Shown here in pieces: positions 9,070 to 21,000 of a stretch of DNA of 28,230 bases. Below the pieces are notes generated by a model. The model did not search any database, had not been told where the DNA came from, and saw only the letters and a list, made by a program, of their open reading frames with translations. The DNA comes from Apostichopus californicus (Eukaryota; Echinodermata; Holothuroidea; Aspidochirotida; Stichopodidae), in contig JAIPMN010006541.1 of the NCBI GenBank assembly GCA_020650975.1, forward strand, positions 1-28,230, read 5' to 3'. Position 1 is the first letter of the stretch. The number at the start of each line of letters is the position of its first letter. The position numbers and the translations under genes were made by a program.

Positions 9070-12000
9070 CTGCGATAGAAATAAAAAGAGGATTTGTTAG
9101 CTTACGAAGCTACTGTACTGCTGCACTGTTCAATGTCCAAAGAACAAGGTTCTATAGTACACAGAGCTCTCTGTATAGGGATAGTTAAATTACAAGCCGA
9201 AATCAGATTATCATATTCCAAGTTGATTATCAATGTTACTCCTAGCAACCGTAGTATTTTTAGCTCCTCCCAACAAATGTAAAGCTTATTATGATGATGG
9301 TACCTCCTGCCAAAACTGGTTTGCAGATTTCAGTCCATGGTCCCAATTGTTTTAGCCAAAAGGGTTTGGAGGAGGGGGAAGGGAAGGGGAGGGGGAATGG
9401 CATCCTGCACCCTTCATCTTTAGTAGAGGTATAAGGGGTTTTACATTCAGCGGAGAAGATTTAGACCTTTGCTACGGGTGCACACCCCCTTTTCATCCGA
9501 ACAAAAAGAAAATCAAGCATAAAGCATTTAGAGCTATTAATTATAGACCTTATTTAAACTATGCCTCAGAATTTGATATCTAAATATTTAATTTTCTGTT
9601 CTGGGAGAATATCCCCAGACCTCCCTACATTGAAGTAAGCTTTAATTATTATTATTATGAACTCACTAGGGACAGCCTCTGAGCATGCATTGCATGAGAA
9701 ACGACAATTTGGAAGGAACCAGCCTTTGTTTTTTCTGCATTCTTTCTTTGTTGCCCATAAATTACATTTCTTCTCTTTGTCGACACAACCTGTGAATAAA
9801 AACGAGAACAAGACGTCGATCATTATTTAGAAAAAAATCTAGACTAACGAAAGAAAGAGGACTATTTTCATTCCGTTTAAGACTCAATTTTCTTTCTTTC
9901 AGATTTTCTGAAGCAAAAATGTTATAGCTATAATAAATCTCAACTAAAAGTCTGCTAGAAATAAGATTTATTTGTTCAAACTCTATTTGAAATTTTCCAT
10001 ACTTATTTCTTACTTTAAACTTGGTGTTAATTTGTTATTTGTGAAATCAATTATATTTGCAAAAATTGCAAGGTTTATATTATTAATCAGCAAAATTATT
10101 TGAGAAATGTGTTGTCTGCTTATGCAAATTGTTTATTTATGTTTATGAAGAGCTGAATTAATAAGACAAACATGGCTTGCTTCTCAAAATTGTGAATTTT
10201 GTCAATATTCAGAATTTCATGTAGTATTATTCATAGCTGCAGTTTTAATAAGTGCTGCTCAAATTGCAAAGCCTAAATAAATCTGTTAATTTCGTTGCTT
10301 GTTTCATTAAATTAAAACGTTGGCATTAGTGACAAAAAGTCAAGTTTGCTCCAAAGATGAAAAGTTAAACCATTATTGTATTAGTGCTTCGCTAAAAGTT
10401 TCATTGGGGGAAGTGCATCTTCAACTCAGTTTACAAGAAGACTCCCTCATTAGTGACAACATCATAGTACTTTGTTTATGTTTTGTTATGAAAAGGAATA
10501 AAAAACATTGAGCAGAAAAATGCATCACAGAGTTGAGAGTTGTAAAGTTGACAAACTGAAAATAAATAAGTTGACAATCTCGATGCCCATCGACACCACA
10601 TTGGCACACAGCAGTTGAAGGTTGGTGCTGGCTTGGTGAAACAAAGAAGTTGTTTACACCTCATATTGTTTTGCATGTAAATAGAGCTATGTTATACACC
10701 TTCAACAAAGACTGACACAGCAATAGTAAATACCATCAATGTGTACGGTGGTTCAACAGTATGTATGAGAAAGTCAACTTCTGGTCACCTTAGGAATGTT
10801 GTGTAAAGTCAAGTTCTTTTGTAATATTAAAGCAAACGTGACTCTAGTCGAATTATCCAGGACTTGAGTCAAGTTTAAAGTATCACTTGTGTCCTAAGGC
10901 ATTGCATTAAGGCAAAGACTTGGAATGGGTATCTATGGTAACATTACCAGTAACCTAGTGTAACTTCAATAGGGGCGTCACAAAACTAAAGACGGCTGCT
11001 TGATAATTGTTACAGCCTGTTAAAAAATGTCATATCTCGATGAACAAAACGGACAGTGTTTTGTTGTGTACTATGAGGTAAACAGTTATAATAAATGGAA
11101 GCGTAGACTGATATAGGTAGGACTGAAAGATCTACCGACACCTATGAACAACATTGTCCTAATCAATCTAAAAGGCATTAGAAATTATGAAAATAGCTGC
11201 AACTCCAATCGAAAAGCTTTTCTTAATTCTAGTTATATTTGTGAATAAACATCAGCTAATTATGCATATTGACGATTGAAAGGGAGTGACTGCCTAATTT
11301 TTCTGTTATGTTATTCCATTGTTTCACAACCTTCTTTTTAAGGACACTGGACACAGGTTTGTGGCCTAAGACAATTTTTTGAAATATTTTATTGTCTTCC
11401 TTCAAAAGAGGAACATCACATTATTCAAACGATAACTGTGGGCTTGTAATTAAAGGTTAACTTATTAAGGGCTAAAAGTAAGAAAATTTGATGATCCCAA
11501 CACTCCACGTCATAATTTGAACATATTTATTGAGTTTCCCAGATTTTCCATTACTTCAAAATGTGTATACCTTGGAAACGAAAAGAGCTGTTCGAAATTG
11601 TTTTAACAGATTTTGAATGAGATTATCATACCCACAACAAATGTACTGAATATGGGGGCAAGTTGGCTAGGTGTCTGTAGTACTTTTAACAAGTACATGA
11701 ACAATTCATAAATATACTGTTTGCAACATTATAATTCATGATATAAAAATATCACTACACAGAGAGATTGCATGACAGGTTAAAATGCTGACATGATACA
11801 AAACTTACTTTTGTCGATTGTAGCACCGCAAAAGTCACATGACTCGGGACAATTAATCGTCATCCAGTGTTTGTATGCTTCACAGTGTCCGTCCTCAGCC
11901 CAACCAGGACAGTGTTTCTTCTTATCTTTGCATTTAACTAAAAACAAAAGGAGGTAGCCAACAAAAAAACAAAGAAGTTGTTACAAGAACTTTCAAATTG

Positions 12001-15000
12001 TGTTAGAAGATAAAGCTATACACTCGCAACACTGGCATAGATGTCAATTGCAAAGAATTGTAGATTCACTTCGCCAAATACTGGACACTATAGATGTATC
12101 CTGACCCAAGTTACTATGTTAGGTCTCATGTGAAAATCCAGTCTGCACCAGCAGCATGGATTTATACTAACATTTGGTTTGTTTTCCCAACATCAAACCG
12201 GGAGTGAGATGAGGCACCATATTAAAGACATACAAGATTGTGTCCTTACCACAGTAAAGTCCATAGATAATTCAGGGACAATTTAGCAACCTTACAATTC
12301 AAGCATCTCTCGTAATAGTTTGAAAAATGTAAACTGATATAACTATATGACCACTAACAAATGGAACAGGTTAAACCAGTGGAAACATCAGAGATGAGAC
12401 AAGGGGGAGGGGAAGGGAGTAGAAGGGGGATGCCGGAGGGGGTTAGGCCTTTGTTGTACTGAGCAAGAAGTTCAGCATAGGTTTACAGGTCAGTCTATGG
12501 ATTCAACATACAACTTCCTCAAGTTTAGGAAAATGCTTACTTGCTTTATCAGTTCTGTTACTCAGTGCAATTACCACACTCAAGGTGACTTTACATATAT
12601 ATATATTAAAAGATAATGGTGACTACAATTCTTTACCAAGGTTTCACTTTTACCTATCAGCAAAAGTCCTTTGAATTTATCAATCCTTTGGAGAGTTTAA
12701 TCTAGAGTTATGTGAAGGGAGAGTTCTTCATAAAACGGAAGAAGATTTTGAAAAGGGTGAGTCGAAAGTGACAGCTTATATCGAGGTGTCGAAGGAGACA
12801 GAGAGGAGGTTAACATTTTGCGGGTCATGCATGTGTGGTAGAATGCTGGATGATAAAAAAAATATTAAAAAAAACATGCAAAACAGGAGAGAATCGGTAC
12901 AGACAACAATACATGCAGACCTGCCATACTGTAACAATGAATGAGTTAGGTGGACCCATTTGGAGTTGATATGATCTCATTCAATATATGTTTGTCAGAC
13001 ATGCATAGAACAGAAAGGTAAAACATGTTTAATATCAAGAAGTCTACCGAGATAACCCATCTCATCACTGTTTCTGGGCTGACTACCAATGACGATTCAA
13101 TGTTTAATTAACCTTTCACCCTGACAACACAATGTGGTATTAGGCTGTTGGCAGCCATTTTGTTTGTCATTAATTCAATAATGTACATGAAAATGTTCAT
13201 GAAAAATATTTGCAGAGAGCTGAAGAAGGTGAATGTAGACCACCTGTTCATCCATCTTCATATTGGGTCAAAGGTCAATTAGTGTGGTATTAAAATTCTG
13301 GACAATACTATCTGCTACACTGGCTGTTTATGTTGTTCATACTGTTTGAAAATGAACACAGTGCTGCAGTCTAAAAGGTATTAATTAAGCAAACATCTAC
13401 ACAAGTGAAGATGGGTGTCAAATATACATTGAAAAATATTTTCTGTGGTTAGAGTATTTAGTCAAACCGGAGAAAATTTCTGGATTTCATCTTCACATTG
13501 ATCGGGTTCTCAAAAGCTGTGTTACCTACAGTTGGGTAGTACACAGGTAAAAAAAAAATATATAGGCTTAATATCAATGCTACAGAGTGTTGTATGAAAG
13601 TTAAGACCGCACCGATGCGAATATTTGTCAAAGGAACTTGTTCAGTTTCTTTTGGTGAACAAAACTGGCAGCTAACAGGACACTTGTCCAGCATCCAGTT
13701 GGGAAACTGCTGGCAATCTCCTTCCGTAGCCCAAAGGGTACAGTTCTGGTGACGATCCACGCAAGCTGTAAAATGAAGATCATTTTGACAAGATGTTATC
13801 ATGCTCATCAAATTGATGTTTTAAATTCATACACAAGCTGATCGTGCAATGTATACCTATCGTTGTTATTAATCGTTATCGTTATTTTGACACATCAATA
13901 ATTTAAAGTCTTGTTACCAATATGATGAACATTATATGATGATAGAGAAAATTAGAATAGACGAGAAAGTGTGATATTTCAACAAGTATGATACGTTAAA
14001 AGTGATGTGAAACAACGAATAAATTCAGGATATGAATTTCTTCCATCAGGGACAATCTGCTGACAAGATACACACAGTTTTACTTTCCTCTGTATCTTAC
14101 ACAACTTCATTTGCTTTAAGTAATGGAGCAGAAAATGCAATTGTCTTTTTCAAGCTCAATAATTGGCTTTAAGAAAATACAGCATGCTTCCCTTTATACA
14201 AGTCACTTACATAGAAATACAGTAACCCCAGATTCAAAGCCTTTGCCATCCTTTAGGTCACTAGTTGGAGAAACTCTCCATTTCATACCATTTCTGACAG
14301 TTTTAGAGGTATTTAAATATACCTTGAAATCTTCACATTTTCAGTGCATTTTGAAAACACAGAGATAGCTATCAAACACTACAAAGGAACTTTCACCCTA
14401 GTATCATTGAGAAAGAAAATAAGTTTTCCCGTTTTTAATTTCCTATTTGCAGGAATCCTTGCAGTCTGATGATCTCACCTGATTCTATGCCACTGTTTCC
14501 ACAGAGTCCACAACTATTTGGACAGTTGATGGCCATCCATTCTGCATTGGTGATGCATTCATTACTTCTGGCCCACTGACTACATGTGGTGTGTAGGTCA
14601 GTACAGTGGTTGACTACATAGTAGAGATGAAAAGTGAAACTACAGATCTAGTTACCCAAGAACCATTTCAACGAGTGGTGATGTATAGATGTATGTATGT
14701 CTCCTAAAGACTGACTACCTCCCCTCTGGGTGGGGAAGGGTGGGGGCATGGTTGACTACATAGTAAACATGAATGAACTTACATATATAATCTTCTGATT
14801 TATTGAATGAAACTGTCAGTCTGGATTAGTTTCAATCTAAACTAATCTAGAAATAAGATTGTCTAAGCATGTTTAGCCAGATCATGGGTTCCTTGCAATG
14901 TAGAGAGAGTCAAGGCAAAAAATGTTGCTCTCTGGTATATATTTCATGCCTGTCTTTTGAGAGTAAAATATTTTACAAATACAAGTTAGAGACTAAGCAT

Positions 15001-18000
15001 TTCTAAAAGAAGTGATGAAAGAGTTTTTTCAGTATGGTACCTTGGTGTTGTTCTTTTTAAGCCATGTTAAGAAATGTTGCTATATTACTAATGCTAGTAT
15101 TTCCTTGCTTGTGAATGGTAAATTCAAACCATCTCAAAAACTAAACAGAAATGTATGATAAGTTATACATGTGTGAAAATGTCAAAGAAAGAACTGAAAA
15201 CATGGGAAGTATTCAAGAGTCTTACAAAAATATGTTATTAACATATGGAAGGATTTCAAAAAGATAACTGAAGTATGTTGCAGTAATCAATAATCAATTG
15301 CAAATATCAATTAAACTGAAAATTACTGTAGAAACAATAACAAGTAGCAACACTGACTAGTTTCAAATAAACCAACTACAGATTATGATTGGTTTAATGA
15401 TTGATTGGATCATTGTTTGCTTGATCGATTGATCATTGATTGCCCATTCAATGAATGAACTGGTAGATTGATTGGGGTTGAAATATTTGTGATGTTTGTT
15501 CACCTGTTATCCTATGTACTTTATACTAGTGTTTTTCAATTTGTAGGAAGTGGGGTAATGGAGGTCAGAGTGAGACCTGCATGCTAAGTCATGATTTTAT
15601 ACTGTGGATTGCTTAGCTGTTGTTCTAGTGTTTTTCTTTCTCTCTTTTGTTATGATGAAATGGGTGCGGGGGAGGGGGGGGGGGCGGTTTCAAATATGCA
15701 CATGATACCCAAATATGGCTTGCATTGCTTGTTCATTTATTTTCAATTTCTTTTAGCTTCCCTCCCTGGGGGGTGGGGTGTAGTTACATCAGATACAAGC
15801 TATATGAGCTCATGTCACTCTCTTAAAATAGAAGGGCTGCATATGCCACCAGATCATTTGGGAAAAGTGTGAATTTGAATTGATAATGTAATTTTGCAAG
15901 AATAAGTGATATTATGAATATGATATAATGTGACACTCATGGAATGCTGGATTGGAACTTTGACCCTAAGTACTTCATCTGTCTTTTGATAATTTATACG
16001 TACCTAATCATATCTTAAAGAATAATGCAGTATATACATATATATATATATATTTTCAAATCCTTATTTCATTTCATTTTTACAAAAATATAAATTTTGC
16101 CCAAAAATAAACAAGAAAAGAAAATAGGATGTTTTGGTTATTTTTGGCATGTTTTGAGTGATTATGCAAAGCATGTGTGACACAAAATAAATTCTTTAAG
16201 CATGCACACAATAATATCACAAATTGCAGTAAATCCCCCAAAAGTGAAAAAAATATCAGCAATTTCCCTAATTTAAATTGTTGAAGTTAAATTTGAGAAA
16301 ACTTTCTTGGCAGGATTGTTAACTACTTTTTGGATTGCAGGCTGTGTTGGTGATTTTTATCTTGGTGTTTGTGGGAGGGGGAGGGGGGTGGTGAGAAGAG
16401 GAGAAAGGAAAAGAAACATTTTGCATAGCAACTTGCAGCATAGAGCAACTTGTATTCAAATTTTCTGTTTTGTCCTTCTCCTCCTTCGACTCCTCCTCCC
16501 CCTCCTCCTCCTCCTCCCCCCTTCTCCCTACCACCTTCCATAACATAAAAAGCAAGTAATCCAAGATGACACTTTCCAACAAGGCTGGTGGAGTGAAAAC
16601 TAATACTAGGGACATTTTGAGGCACACCAGACTCTAGCATGCATGGCAAAATTGTGAAAACTTCTAGGCTTGATGTGAAGGGTGCTTCATGCAGCTATGG
16701 TATGGGTGTGTGAAATTGCATAATTCAAAGTGGCTTAAGAATGAGACGGGGGAATAAGAAGTATGAAGTTTTGGGTTTGTGGAACACTGTATAGTTTGAA
16801 ATTCAGTGCACATTGCTGGGAGAACTTTATGTTATGTATTCTTCGCACAAAACAGGACTTTTAAACTTGTGTGTGTGCGTTTGTTTTGTATTCTGACCGA
16901 GGACTTGAACAAAAGAATTCCAGGTCCTCGGTTGTGATTTCTAAAGAATCACCATGTCCTCGGAAGAATTCTATTGTATGGGGTATTGTTAAGGTTAGGG
17001 TATGTGGATTTGAACAATGGAAAATACAATTGGGTCCTCGGTCTGAATGTAATACAAACATGTATGTATGGGTGCGTTTGTTTTTCTATCTGACCGAGGA
17101 CTTGAACAAAAGAATTTCAGGTCCTCGGTTGTGATTTCTAAAGAATCACCACGTCCTCGGAAGAATTCTATTGTATGGGGTATTGTTAAGGTTAGGTAGG
17201 GTACGTGGATTTGAACAATGGAAAATACAATGGGGTCCTCGGTTGGAATGAAATACAAACATGCGTGTGTGTGTGTGTATATGTGTGTTTACAACTGAGT
17301 TTGCAAGAGTTCTAATAAAAAAAAGGTAGTTTTGTTGTAATACAAAGTCATATCTCTTTATATGTTTTTTTAAAGAAGCCTAATCAATATTGTAAACAAC
17401 TCAACAGCTTCAAATATCGAGATGTTAATACAAGAATATTGACAGTAAAGTCGTATGAGAAGAAAGAAATGTTTTACTTACCGTCTGAAACTGAACAACC
17501 TCAAATCTTAGTACCACACAACCACCGTGGACCAAATGATAGCTAGTAAGTGTGTGAACAATGCACCGGACACCCAATTATATAGCAACACCACATATAT
17601 ACGAGTGATGCACCGAACACCCAACGATAAATAGAACACCATCGGGTTATATGAATGAAGCACAGTACATCCAGTGAAACACCATCAGTTATAATATGTA
17701 TGTATGATGATTGGAACACCAGACATGAAACATTTCACATAACAAATTAACAAAACAGCTACATGCAAACAGACAAACATACTTTCATATCAACATTCTC
17801 AGGCCATTTTAATATGCAAAGTGATTTTAGATTAGTATCAATTTTTTTCTTCATATTTATGACTTTTGCTCATTGCCTGAGAAATATGCACAGAAATGTA
17901 CAGTTTAAGCAGAGTTGCACCAGTGGATGTCATCAAATATATAATTAATTGAATAGCTGAAAATATGTAATATATCTTTTTTTTGGGATACATTTTTCTT

Positions 18001-21000
18001 TGTTTTTTTTGCTGACAATTGCAAAGATGAAAAGACAGTATTAGTGAGTTTAATGAAATAAAAACAAAGAAAAAAATCAACCAATGAAATGCATTTTGTT
18101 TGTCTTTTCAGCTGCAATGCAACAAAATCTGGAAATGCTAAGCACTTAAATAATGTTGAGTTAATAGTTGATACCCCGAAATGCCTTAATGAAATACCAC
18201 TGGAGATTAATGACGAAGTTTGGCTCTTGTAAGTTATGAGAAATTTGAGCATGCTACCCCTCTGACACCTGAATTCGGAATCCAAATTAAATTGGTTAAA
18301 ATTTCAAAATATTTACCTTAGTTTATTATGAACTTGGAATATTAATGTCACCATGTCAATATGCATGCTAATGTTGTCATTTCCACAAAACATTTATTAT
18401 CAATTTTTCCTATAAACACACCTATAGAAGGAGGTGCATATTGGGATGAAAATTTAAAGGTGAATCCAATTGATCATGCTTTGGTAAGGCTCATTATCAT
18501 ATTGAATATTCAAGAGGGATGTGTCTTGGTTTTAACTTCTTACCTTAGTAACCTTTCATACAATTAATCATTATTCGAAAACTACTTTTCAAATCGGGAT
18601 GGATTTTATGGTTGGAAATGAACATAGCAAATGGGTTTTTTTTTATCAAGATGCATCGAGAGGTAGGGGGAAAGGATAAGGGGCTAGGATATGGACTTAG
18701 GGTTGGGGTGGTAGATTTAATTATGAATATGGTGGAATATAGGAGCGATAAGGTAATTTTCTCATTTGAGATGAAATTGGAGATGATGGAATGAAAGGCT
18801 GCAAGGAAATTTTTTTTTGTGTTGGAATGGAGGACATTGGTATAGGAAAGTCATTCAATTATAGTATGCATATATTTGACTTAATTTTTATCAAGTGGAA
18901 ATTCTTATTATTATTTGATTTATGATTGCCAAATTATTCCCCCTTTCATCAGTAATGACGATCAACTTATTAATATTTCGACAATTGAACTTGCATTTAG
19001 AAATCCATTTTTATGTTCCAGAATCCTACCAACCAAGGGGAGTATGTCACAGATTCGATACAAAACACAGAGACAAAAGCTTTCCAAATGCGGATGAACT
19101 TTCCCAATCTAACCACTACCGCGGCAACAATCATCTTTGGCAATGCTAACTTCCTGTGGAAGCTGGACGCATGTTGTTTTGCAAAAGCCCCGTTTCCAAC
19201 GAGAGGAGAGATGTAAAAGGCATCTTACCAACAGCAACATTCTCATCTTCATCCCGGTGTATTGTCTCATCAAGGATTTCGTTGCTGACCTCACCGAGTC
19301 TGTTCCGTCCGCCTCTCGCCTCCTTGTTAGGCCTGTTGCTACATACCTTGCAGCTTTTCTTACAGTGTTTCAGCATGTAGGCTGCATGGGTTCCACACAG
19401 GCCCTCTCTGGCCCAATCTGCACAGTTGCTTTCTTGGTCCTGGCAAGCTGAAAAGGGTGAAATATATTTCAAGTCGCTAACATTTGTCCTCTTTGCTGTT
19501 GAATCGACGTGTTGATATAGAACCTACTCGGGCTGCTAAAGGCTGAGGGTGAAGCCGGGGGAGGGTGGGGGAGGGAGGGGGTGGCATGTGCAGGTTTGAC
19601 TGATCGTAAACTTTGAAATTCATTTCAAAGAATTTTGCAACTGAATGTTCCTAATCAATTCCTAGAAGGTGGACTGACATCGTAGAGCCCTTCATGAAAA
19701 GAGCCTTCAAAATATTTGTATTTAATTGGTGAAGGCAATGAACAAGGGACCCTCTCATCTCACCTCCTCCTCACCCCCTTTCCCTTGTAGCCTATATACA
19801 TCATCTCCTGTAATCACTTAATCAGACACACAGTAACTTATATAATCACTATGTATCTCCACCCAGATGTGTTCTAGACATTCTCTGCTTAAACTATGGT
19901 GAATATAATGTGTGCTAAAGTATGATGACAGGTAATATTTGAAGAAGAAAAAACAAGCTAGACTAAAATAGTTAAAAATTACAATGGCTTAACAGGGACA
20001 TGGGAGGAAAAAAAGTGTCCCCAAATCTCAAAATGTTGACTTTTTATCTCAAAATTTTCACCTTTAAAGTCAAAATTTTTATCTCAAAATTTTGACTTTT
20101 TATCTAAATTTTTTCTTCTTTCCTATGTCCCTATTAAGCCACCGTAAATAATTCAATACTATTTGAAGAACGATTTTACGGAAATGAATCACACTATCTT
20201 CTCGGTGGGAATGCAATCGGCTCTTCCCATCCCACCCCCCCCCCCCCAATCAAAGAGTTTATGATGAGACCAGTTATTCCTTACACTGGGCTGACATTAG
20301 TACTGCTAGTTGGACGGGCATTGCGCGACAAATAGACAACGAAACGAGTGTAAGCACGGCCTTCGACATGGGAGGGGAGGAAGGGCCCAATCACATTTAC
20401 AGCAATCGTTATCAGCCCGCATGGTGCCAACACAGCAGGTCGAAATTTCAGCAGCATTGGATATTGATCTTACTTCTGCCCTGCCTCTTTAACCTCTTTC
20501 GGGGTCCTTGGGTGTTAGTTCGTACTATCATAGACATAATTCCGCTCTGGTACCATGCTCTGGTGATACGCAATTTAATGAACAACGTAAATATAAAGTG
20601 AGTTTACAACAAAAACGTATATGAAACAACCACGTTCGCAACACTTTTTCTGCAGCACTCATATATTCCAAACAGTCCAAACACGTACGTACGTAAATTG
20701 TTCAATTACAATCAGTTTTTAAGTAATGCTGCGCGAGTGCGGCATATCTACACGATGTTTACATTTTGTTAATGAAATTGCAATGCATTATGCTGCACGG
20801 TTGGCTAGAAAGCTAGGAAGACAAACACAGTATCATATTAAAGATTAGCAATGATAAGGGAACCGGGGTGGGGTGGGGTGGGGTGGGGGAAAACATATTT
20901 TCAGGCTATCACTGAATAACACGTCATTTGTTAGCAACATTTTACCAAGAAAAAGCACTAGTGGGTACCATAGCAACCTAGAAATATGAGCAAGATTCAC

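Larger units (their letters stand above)
14614..19228 (-). other. Longest intron (4.6 kb), between ShKT exons 4 and 5
   Basis: The donor is gtaaga and the acceptor tatgtag. It holds a degenerate (ATTG)n stretch (about 15388-15476), G-rich tracts (15668-15687, 16373-16391), a (CCT)n stretch (about 16478-16530), a TA run (16033-16053), a two-copy tandem repeat (16871-17263), a GT run (17265-17279), a decayed repeat array (about 17550-17735) and an isolated strong splice donor at 17481. No ShKT exon was found in it. Confidence 0.6.

Noticed and set aside
10421-10676. Cysteine-containing minus-strand frame suspected as another ShKT exon
   Set aside because: The cysteine spacing does not fit C-x6-C-x8-C-x10-C-x3-C-x2-C, and there is no phase-1 acceptor before it.
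16307-16649. Several overlapping frames rich in Pro, Gly or Glu
   Set aside because: They are created by the G-rich and (CCT)n tracts at about 16373-16391 and 16478-16530, with repeats in every frame.
16861-17258. Paired frames on both strands with similar words (EITTEDL, FFCSSPRS)
   Set aside because: The similarity comes from the two-copy tandem DNA repeat. The frames are on both strands and end at repeat borders.
16871-17263. CRISPR-like array
   Set aside because: Only two long near-identical units with no regular short spacers, in DNA with spliced eukaryotic genes.
20865-20889. (GGGGT)n as an internal telomere remnant
   Set aside because: Only four units, not the TTAGGG repeat usual in animals, and other plain G runs of similar size are common in the window.
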